A stretch of 60,482 nucleotides of DNA from an uncultured Bacteroidales bacterium. Its GTDB lineage: Bacteria; Bacteroidota; Bacteroidia; Bacteroidales; Paludibacteraceae. The notes under the pieces are model-generated. The model ran no database searches, was not told where the DNA came from, and saw only the letters and a list, made by a program, of their open reading frames with translations. The DNA lies in NCBI GenBank assembly GCA_903911085.1, contig CAIWCC010000066.1, positions 1 to 60,482 on the forward strand, in the 5' to 3' direction. The position numbers and the translations under genes are program-made. Below, one piece after another: positions 55,319-60,482 of the stretch (position 1 is the stretch's first letter; every line of letters begins with the position of its first letter).

Positions 55319-55720
55319 TTATTTCTTTTTACCATAATTATTATTTGCTGAATTGGCAGCAATGCTTATATTTTCGTATTGATATATTTTTTCTTTAAGC
55401 ATTTTAATTATTTCTGTTTTATCGTTCAATTGTTCCCGCAATTGGTTTATTTCTCTTTCCTTATTTTCAAGAATCATTTTGTTACCGTTACCCGCCTGAA
55501 CGTGACCGGTTGTAATTGTAACGCCGTAAGTTCCACTATCAAAAAATTGTGCTGGACTGATACGCAAAACCTCACATAGCTTTTTTAATTTTCTCAATTG
55601 GATCGTATCATTTTTTATACTTTCCCTAAAACCGTTGGGAGTCATTTCTAATTCATTTGCTAGTTGTTGAATCTCAATTTTTTTCAATTCAACTATTTCT
55701 TTTAACTCGCTATATAACAT
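55319..55720 (-). CDS. XRE-like helix-turn-helix repressor with coiled coil
   Basis: A 133-residue DNA-binding protein. Residues about 1-60 form an HTH (IQQLANELEMTPNGFRESI as the helix-turn-helix, then LRKLKKLCEVLRISPAQFF). A glycine-containing linker and a coiled coil (about 85-115, KEREINQLREQLNDKTEII) follow, likely for dimerisation. It is divergent from a small Cro-like gene with repeated operator-like sites between, the layout of a temperate-phage or integrative-element switch. The two exported-protein genes lie downstream and may be expressed in the integrated state. Confidence 0.8.
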   Translation of the reverse strand: MLYSELKEIVELKKIEIQQLANELEMTPNGFRESIKNDTIQLRKLKKLCEVLRISPAQFFDSGTYGVTITTGHVQAGNGNKMILENKEREINQLREQLNDKTEIIKMLKEKIYQYENISIAANSANNNYGKKK

Positions 55721-55767
55721 TGCTTTATATTATTAAATTGTTTATAATCAATATAAATAATAATCTA

Positions 55768-55812
55768 TAAGTAAAATATACTTTGTTTGTAAGTAAAATA
55801 TGCTTTACTTTG
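55768..55812 (+). promoter_or_regulatory. Operator repeats overlapping the early promoter
   Basis: TAAGTAAAATATACTTTG (55768-55785) recurs as TAAGTAAAATATGCTTTA (55790-55807), 22 bp apart, about two helical turns. The first is an AAGTA-N5-TACTT palindrome; the second extends to AAGTAAA-N6-TTTACTT (55791-55810). They overlap TTTG (55782-55785), a 19-base spacer and TTACTTTG (55805-55812), a likely promoter for the rightward genes. Confidence 0.65.
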
Positions 55813-55880
55813 CACCGTTCAAACATGAACAAATATAATACATTTGAACGTAACAACAATAATTAAACCAAAAAAAGAAA

Positions 55881-56102
55881 ATGGAAAAATTAAGAAATGA
55901 TTTTTCGGAATGGTTAAACACCTTACAAGTTGGTATTTATCCCGAAATTAGGCAACGAGTAATAGCAGAATGCAAAATTACGGCCGTGGTTTTTAGACAG
56001 TGGAGATGTGGCGCTTCAAAAATTCCACCACTGGCAAAAGAAAAAATTAATATAATCGCTGAAAAGCAAGTATTCACAACTAACAACACCCCCGAATTAT
56101 GA
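55881..56102 (+). CDS. Small Cro-like DNA-binding protein (putative)
   Basis: A 73-residue protein with a short helical core (EIRQRVIAECKITAVVFRQW, then GASKIPPLAKEKINIIA) that resembles the HTH-like folds of Cro/replication-control proteins; the match is weak. It is the first rightward gene after the operator region and overlaps the next gene by 4 bases (ATGA), so it starts the early operon. Its position opposite the repressor is the main support for the Cro-like call. Confidence 0.55.
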   Translation: MEKLRNDFSEWLNTLQVGIYPEIRQRVIAECKITAVVFRQWRCGASKIPPLAKEKINIIAEKQVFTTNNTPEL

Positions 56103-56392
56103 AAAAGACAACGTTAAAACAGTTTTACACACTTGCAGAAAAAATGTTGAATGACAACGGAATAACCATTTCTTTGGAAAATACACTATCAGTACAGGTA
56201 GAAATAGAAAAAAAAGAAAATGAGAAAATTCCAGAAATTGACTATGTAATTAGATATCGTATAACAAAAGATGATCGTAACTCTATTTTTGCTTATGGTG
56301 CTAATCATAATAAAGCCCTCGAAATGTTTCAACAGTCAATCAATGAGTTTCTTAAAATTGAAGATAAACAAACAGATATAATAATAGATTGA
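56099..56392 (+). CDS. Hypothetical protein of the element's early operon
   Basis: Not recognised. A 97-residue charged soluble protein with an N-terminal helix (residues 1-20), central strands and a C-terminal helix. No signal, TM or metal motif. Its start overlaps the upstream stop by 4 bases and a small gene begins 1 base after its stop, so translation is coupled on both sides. Confidence 0.7.
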   Translation: MKKTTLKQFYTLAEKMLNDNGITISLENTLSVQVEIEKKENEKIPEIDYVIRYRITKDDRNSIFAYGANHNKALEMFQQSINEFLKIEDKQTDIIID

Positions 56393-56393
56393 A

Positions 56394-56546
56394 ATGAGAA
56401 CCCCACAAACCACCAAAACAATTAAATTACTTGCAGGAGCTACAGCCGTTCAAATACATGTTATATATGACCAATATACATATTTAAGTTTTAATTGTCC
56501 CGTGTGGAAAGATAAACTTTGTTTGTACGCAATACTAGGCAATTAG
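56394..56546 (+). CDS. Small hypothetical protein, 50 residues
   Basis: A 50-codon frame from ATG 56394 to TAG 56544-56546, starting 1 base after the previous stop. The product starts MRTPQTTKTIKLLAG, has an aromatic middle (IYDQYTYLSF) and two cysteines (NCPVW, KLCLY). No family is recognised. The coupling distance and an intact frame in AT-rich DNA support it; chance cannot be excluded. Confidence 0.5.
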   Translation: MRTPQTTKTIKLLAGATAVQIHVIYDQYTYLSFNCPVWKDKLCLYAILGN

Positions 56547-56610
56547 AGCATTAAGAGCGTAAATCGCAATTTAGTAACCTTAGTTAATAACGATACAATA
56601 ATTAAAGAAA

Positions 56611-56997
56611 ATGATACTAACATTCAGTAGATCGCATTTTTTTAACGAAATAAACAAAGGCACAAAAATACATACCATCCGATTGGATAAAACAAACCGT
56701 TGGAAAGCTGGCAATAAAATTCATTTTTGGTACGGCAACCCCCGAAACGTAAAGAGCAATCCTTATCAATTTGCTTTTGGTAAATGTACAAAAGTTGAAA
56801 CCATTATTATTGATTTTCAAATTGAAATAGTAGCATACGGAAATACCAAAATATACAGGTTTGACGAATTAGATGTGTTTGCTCAAAACGATGGTTTTGA
56901 AAATTGGGACTGTCTTAAAGATTGGTTCTATGAAAAAAATCAAAGATTGGATCACGGAATTTTTGAGGGTAAAATTATATTCTGGGAACTAACATGA
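56611..56997 (+). CDS. ASCH/PUA-like domain protein of mobile elements
   Basis: A 128-residue protein. The KGTKIHTIR segment with RWKAGNKIHFWYG is what I recognise from phage-borne ASCH-like (PUA-superfamily) proteins of Bacteroidota, which keep a conserved late ND(G)F motif (here AQNDGF) and end in G-KIIFWEL. The family is thought to bind RNA or modified nucleic acid, but no role is established in these elements. It overlaps the next gene by 4 bases. Confidence 0.65.
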   Translation: MILTFSRSHFFNEINKGTKIHTIRLDKTNRWKAGNKIHFWYGNPRNVKSNPYQFAFGKCTKVETIIIDFQIEIVAYGNTKIYRFDELDVFAQNDGFENWDCLKDWFYEKNQRLDHGIFEGKIIFWELT

Positions 56998-57176
56998 ACC
57001 CTAAAGACCTAAAATCAGCGCAAACATACAGTTATAAGGTTTTGGATCAACCACCAATATTAATCCAATATTGGTACGAACAATTGAACTATTGGAGCTT
57101 TACCACTGTAGACGAACCACGGAAAATCATTTTATTGCATAGTCAACACATCAAGTATAATTTACAAGAAATATAA
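56994..57176 (+). CDS. Hypothetical protein, 60 residues
   Basis: Not recognised. A small acidic/aromatic protein (MNPKDLKSAQTYSY start, WYEQLNYWSF middle) without signal or TM. It overlaps the ASCH-like gene (ATGA) and ends 4 bases before the primase-helicase start, so it is translated as part of the same operon. Confidence 0.6.
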   Translation: MNPKDLKSAQTYSYKVLDQPPILIQYWYEQLNYWSFTTVDEPRKIILLHSQHIKYNLQEI

Positions 57177-57180
57177 CGTA

Positions 57181-59535
57181 ATGAAAGAAATTACAGAACT
57201 TCAAAAATACTATTTAAAAAGGCTTTCAGAATGTGGACTAACAGAAAAAACAAACAAAAGAATTATTGGTTTTGAGGGTAGAACCCAAAGCGTACCCGTA
57301 TTTTTTCCAATGGATAAAACCGATGGACTTCATATTCCATATACTCAACCAGATGGAGAAAGTGAATTTTATCAAAATGGAAAAAAGATAATTCCTTATG
57401 AACGTTTGCGCTATAGAGTAGCAAAGGAGTTTACAGACCAAAAGACTGGAAAGCGAAAAAAAATACGCTACTCACAGCCCAAAAATACAGGCGTTTACTC
57501 TTATTTGCCCCCGCAAATAGTTGAAAAATTTAAAGCTAAAACACCAATTAAAACGCTTTTTGTTGTAGAGGGTGAATTTAAGAGCCTTGCAGGAGCTTAT
57601 ATTTTGGGACTCGATATAATAGGTTTGGGCGGTATAAACAACTACAGGGACAAAGAAAAAAAGACTTTAGAGCCTTATATGTTGCAACTGATTGAAACAT
57701 GTAAAATTGAGAATATTGTATTGATGTTTGATGCTGATTGTTTGGCCGTGAAGTACAACGAAAAAACAGACCTTGCATCCCGATTAAATGATTTTTACAA
57801 TGCAGTTTGCAATTTTCGTGAACTACTTAAGCCGTTTGACATTGATGTGTATTTCTCACACATTCAAACAAAGTATGTTATTTCAGCCAAAGGATTAGAT
57901 GATCTTTTAAATGTGGCAGGTATCGACCGTGTAGCCATTGGTAAGGAGCTCGAAAACTTTGCAACTGGCAACGGTGAGTATTTCCACACACAACCATTGC
58001 GGGGCGGGTTTGCCGATAAGCTTAGTAAGTACTTTTGTTTACATTCAGTATCAGAGTTTTATAACCGTTACGAATCCATTATACAAGATAAAGAATTTCG
58101 TTTCAATGGTCGACAATGGTATTACGATGGTACAAAAGTAATTAGTGCAGTCATTCAAGAAGCCAAACAGTATTTGCGTATTGGTTGCGATTATTACAAG
58201 CGTATTTGGAAAGTAAACCCACACAAAGACGTACAACACCAAATACCAATTATGATACTTGAAAAGTGGCAAATTGGCGAAATAAACCGTGATTTTTCCA
58301 ACAACAAAGATTTTATAAAAGCAGTACCCAAATACGATGGTTTTGTAAATTTACCCGACAATACAAGCTCATATCGCCGTATCATTGAAGCCGAACACGA
58401 GGGCATGACATCCCGCTTTTATAATCGCTACAATGAATTAAAACATGACATTGAACCGGGTGATTGGAAAAACATTGAAAGCCTATTAAAGCACATTTTT
58501 AGCACCAACAACACGGCTGGCGAAAACTTGTATGAGTTTGGTTTGGATTGCATACAAATAAAGTTCTTTAACCCCCGACAACGTTTACCCGTACTTTGCC
58601 CGGTAAGTTCCGAACGAAACACAGGTAAAACAAAGTTCCTTGAATTTTTGCGTTTGATATTCAAAGAAAATAGTGCGATACTTGACAACGAACGGTTTAC
58701 AGGCAAATTCACATCTCACTTTGTCGATAAAGCCATCGTAGCACTGGACGAGGGTTTTATACCAATAGAACAAAAATTGATGAAAGAACGTATCAAAAAC
58801 TTTTCTACAGGGTCAACCGTATGGAGTGAGGGCAAAGGAAAAGACAGTTACGAACTGGATAACTTCATGTGGTTAATCATGTGCTCGAATGACGAAAGTA
58901 ATTTTATGCAAATTGACGAGGGCGAAAATCGTTTTTGTGTGCTCAAAGTTCCATCGCTCAAAATGGATAATCCAAATATCATAAATGATTGTGAAAAGGA
59001 AATACCCGCTTTTCTGCATTATCTTTCAACCCGAACATTAAAGTATGCTACAGGTCAAAGCCGTTTCAGTTTCAATACTAAAGTTTATGAAACCGATGCA
59101 TTGATGGCAGTAATGGAACGTACTGAAAAACGATTGACAAAGGAAATTAAAGAGTTTCTTAGAGCGCAATTTACAGCCCACGAACAACAGATTTTGCACT
59201 ATGCACCCGTTGACCTTGCAATAGAAATGAACGAATCAGGCGGGCGGTTTAAAGTGGATAAGTCCGACATAAACGATTACTTAAAGTATGAAGTAAAAAA
59301 GCAACCAGAGCGCAAAATGTGGTACAAACTTTTTACTGTAGTTTGTGAACTTGACACCTCAAACGAAACCATAGAAATATCAAAAGTAAAAAAACAAAAG
59401 AACGGTACACCCTATGCTTTCAGGATTGAAGAATATTTCAGCACGGCCGAACTCAAAGCAATGGCATCCGAAAAACCCGCAATTGTAGAACCAATACCAG
59501 AACCCGTACAAATAGAAGTCCCATTTAAAAAATAG
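57181..59535 (+). CDS. Toprim / SF3 helicase replication protein (primase-helicase)
   Basis: A 784-residue replication protein of phage/element type. The N-terminal third contains a Toprim-like domain of the DUF3854 kind: FVVEGEFKSLAG with the catalytic Glu and VLMFDADC with the Asp pair (about 130-190). The C-terminal half is a superfamily 3 helicase/DUF5906-like ATPase: Walker A in SERNTGKTKF (about 478-487) and Walker B in IVALDEGF. Such proteins prime and unwind DNA at the element's own origin. An acidic/Pro tail ends the protein. The methyltransferase gene follows after 10 bases. Confidence 0.85.
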   Translation: MKEITELQKYYLKRLSECGLTEKTNKRIIGFEGRTQSVPVFFPMDKTDGLHIPYTQPDGESEFYQNGKKIIPYERLRYRVAKEFTDQKTGKRKKIRYSQPKNTGVYSYLPPQIVEKFKAKTPIKTLFVVEGEFKSLAGAYILGLDIIGLGGINNYRDKEKKTLEPYMLQLIETCKIENIVLMFDADCLAVKYNEKTDLASRLNDFYNAVCNFRELLKPFDIDVYFSHIQTKYVISAKGLDDLLNVAGIDRVAIGKELENFATGNGEYFHTQPLRGGFADKLSKYFCLHSVSEFYNRYESIIQDKEFRFNGRQWYYDGTKVISAVIQEAKQYLRIGCDYYKRIWKVNPHKDVQHQIPIMILEKWQIGEINRDFSNNKDFIKAVPKYDGFVNLPDNTSSYRRIIEAEHEGMTSRFYNRYNELKHDIEPGDWKNIESLLKHIFSTNNTAGENLYEFGLDCIQIKFFNPRQRLPVLCPVSSERNTGKTKFLEFLRLIFKENSAILDNERFTGKFTSHFVDKAIVALDEGFIPIEQKLMKERIKNFSTGSTVWSEGKGKDSYELDNFMWLIMCSNDESNFMQIDEGENRFCVLKVPSLKMDNPNIINDCEKEIPAFLHYLSTRTLKYATGQSRFSFNTKVYETDALMAVMERTEKRLTKEIKEFLRAQFTAHEQQILHYAPVDLAIEMNESGGRFKVDKSDINDYLKYEVKKQPERKMWYKLFTVVCELDTSNETIEISKVKKQKNGTPYAFRIEEYFSTAELKAMASEKPAIVEPIPEPVQIEVPFKK

Positions 59536-59545
59536 GATATAAAAT

Positions 59546-60325
59546 ATGAAAAGCAATGAATTAATACATGGTTCTTTATTTTCCGGAGTTGGAGGTTTTG
59601 AACTTGGCGCTCAGCTCAGTGGAATAGAAACAATTTGGAATTGTGAATATGAAGAACATAATAGAGAAATATTAAAGAAAAACTTTCCAAACACAAAACA
59701 ATATTTTGATGTAAGAACTATGAATAATGTTGAATATGTAGATATTATTTCTGGAGGTTTTCCATGTCAGGATTTAAGTTTATCAAATACAACACCAAAA
59801 AATAAACAATTAAGAAATGAAAAAAAAAAAGGAATTAAAGGAGAACGCAGCGGATTATGGAGTGAAATGTTTAGAGTTGTACGGGATATTAGACCAAAAT
59901 ACGTTATCATTGAAAACAGCCCAATGTTACTTATTCGAGGATTTGAACAAGTCTTATGCAACCTTTCCAGCATCGGGTATGTGTGTGAATGGCAATGTTT
60001 ACAGGCGGCGCAATTTGGGTACAATCATAAAAGAAATAGATTTTTTGGTATTGCCTACCCCATCGAAAAGCGATGCAAAAATAATAATGAAATATTCTTG
60101 GAGTTACAAAAAGTATTACTTAAAAAACCATCAAGACAAAACGATATACCAATGCATCTTAAACGGTTTGACGCAAATTCAAACTTTGAACTTTTACGAG
60201 TGGATGATGGGTTTTCCAAAGGATTGGACATCCAAAGAATTGAAATGATGGGAAACGCTGTAATTCCCGAAATTGCTCACTATATTTTTGAATGTATAAA
60301 GTTCCACCACGAAAATATATATTAA
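59546..60325 (+). CDS. C5-cytosine DNA methyltransferase
   Basis: A 259-residue cytosine-5 methyltransferase of the short phage form. Motif I is FSGVGGFELG (SAM binding), motif IV GGFPCQDLS with the catalytic cysteine, motif VI VIIENSPM with the catalytic Glu, motif VIII LQAAQFGYNHKRNRFFG and motif X MMGNAVIPEIA. The target-recognition segment between VIII and X is only about 60 residues, so the site is unpredictable. No restriction enzyme gene is adjacent, pointing to a solitary protective or regulatory methylase. An A11 run at 59820-59830 and a second open frame (59817-60248) lie inside it. Confidence 0.93.
   Translation: MKSNELIHGSLFSGVGGFELGAQLSGIETIWNCEYEEHNREILKKNFPNTKQYFDVRTMNNVEYVDIISGGFPCQDLSLSNTTPKNKQLRNEKKKGIKGERSGLWSEMFRVVRDIRPKYVIIENSPMLLIRGFEQVLCNLSSIGYVCEWQCLQAAQFGYNHKRNRFFGIAYPIEKRCKNNNEIFLELQKVLLKKPSRQNDIPMHLKRFDANSNFELLRVDDGFSKGLDIQRIEMMGNAVIPEIAHYIFECIKFHHENIY
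59817..60248 (+). CDS. Overlapping +1-frame ORF inside the methyltransferase gene
   Basis: A 143-codon frame, +1 relative to the methyltransferase, from ATG 59817 to TGA 60246-60248, lying entirely within that gene. Its product has NAADYG (about 10-15), SLKTAQCYLFEDL (31-43), FPASGMCVNGNVYRR (50-64), LPTPSKSDAK (79-88) and FYEWMMGFPKDW (126-137). From memory, this ordered set (SGM..NG..Y, then LPTP..SD, then E-W-x-M-G-F-P) recurs in phage proteins near or within DNA methyltransferases. Expression is unproven. It could be reached directly from its ATG or by losing one A in the A11 run. Alternatively it is an out-of-frame echo of the methyltransferase motifs. Confidence 0.45.
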   Translation: MKKKKELKENAADYGVKCLELYGILDQNTLSLKTAQCYLFEDLNKSYATFPASGMCVNGNVYRRRNLGTIIKEIDFLVLPTPSKSDAKIIMKYSWSYKKYYLKNHQDKTIYQCILNGLTQIQTLNFYEWMMGFPKDWTSKELK

Positions 60326-60352
60326 CTAATAACTTACAAATTGAGAAAAAAT

Positions 60353-60439
60353 ATGATCTGGATTCTAATCCCAATCATATTTTTTTTTGTGCTCTTTTGG
60401 CTCGTATATAAACGGAAGTTTGGAGCAAACACATTTTGA
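60353..60439 (+). CDS. Very small membrane protein (28 residues), putative
   Basis: An ATG-TGA frame of 28 codons, 27 bases after the methyltransferase stop. The product is one hydrophobic helix (IWILIPIIFFFVLFWLVY) followed by a basic tail (KRKFG). This shape fits single-TM small proteins such as holin-like or toxin peptides, but frames of this size arise often by chance. Confidence 0.35.
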   Translation: MIWILIPIIFFFVLFWLVYKRKFGANTF

Positions 60440-60453
60440 ACAAAAAAAAACGT

Positions 60454-60480
60454 TTCTCATTTTTCTCATTTTTCTCATTT
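60454..60480. repeat. 9-bp direct repeat, three copies, at the window edge
   Basis: TTCTCATTT is repeated three times in tandem without mismatch. It follows the small membrane ORF and may continue past the window end. Confidence 0.85.
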
Positions 60481-60482
60481 AA

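Overview
The window is AT-rich DNA from a member of the Bacteroidota, most likely a Bacteroidales relative. The support is phylum-typical content: a PorW/SprE-like lipoprotein next to the type IX secretion (T9SS) regulator PorX, a secreted protein with a T9SS sorting tail, a fused MurF-alanine racemase, the Bacteroidota form of LptD, a DUF5606 protein, and promoters of the phylum type (TTTG, 19-20 bases, TAnnTTTG). No complete tRNA or rRNA gene and no CRISPR array was seen. Family names come from motifs recognised by eye; no search was run.

Left part (1-31.9 kb): an RRM RNA-binding protein and a CPBP membrane protease; porW/sprE-like and porX (secretion); a polysaccharide deacetylase and a serine beta-lactamase-like hydrolase; a three-gene RND efflux operon (adaptor, pump, TolC); an ABC-2 polysaccharide-export permease without a neighbouring ATPase; ribosomal protein S1; a sugar transporter with a ROK sugar kinase; a DPP-IV-type peptidase; then a probable operon of metallophosphoesterase, murF-alr, a stress-protein-like gene and a two-TM potassium channel; and cardiolipin synthase and ribD on the other strand.

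Middle part (32-54 kb): a 947-residue secreted protein built of 23 cysteine-paired repeats, the first ten nearly identical 93-bp copies, followed by a secreted glutaredoxin-SPOR protein that may serve it. Then a nitroreductase, a hexuronate catabolism cluster (uxaC, kdgK, eda, exuT-like transporter), a Nif3-like/zinc-ribbon pair, DUF5606, an isolated hisA with a near-perfect promoter, dnaA, and an envelope group (MCE/MlaD protein, murein amidase, lptD, SlyD-like isomerase with a Cys-rich tail).

Right part (about 54.27 kb to the end): one end of an integrated element. Its edge is marked by a 29-base 3' fragment of a tRNA on the minus strand, beside a perfect 34-bp palindrome that looks like the old tRNA terminator. 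Inside are secreted-protein genes, a divergent repressor/Cro-like switch with repeated operators, a run of small overlapping early genes, a Toprim-SF3 primase-helicase, and a C5 cytosine methyltransferase. Inside the methyltransferase gene a 143-codon +1-frame ORF, starting at an 11-A run, carries its own conserved-looking motifs; this possible dual-coding locus is the most unusual observation here. The element's other end, its integrase and the intact tRNA should lie beyond the right edge.
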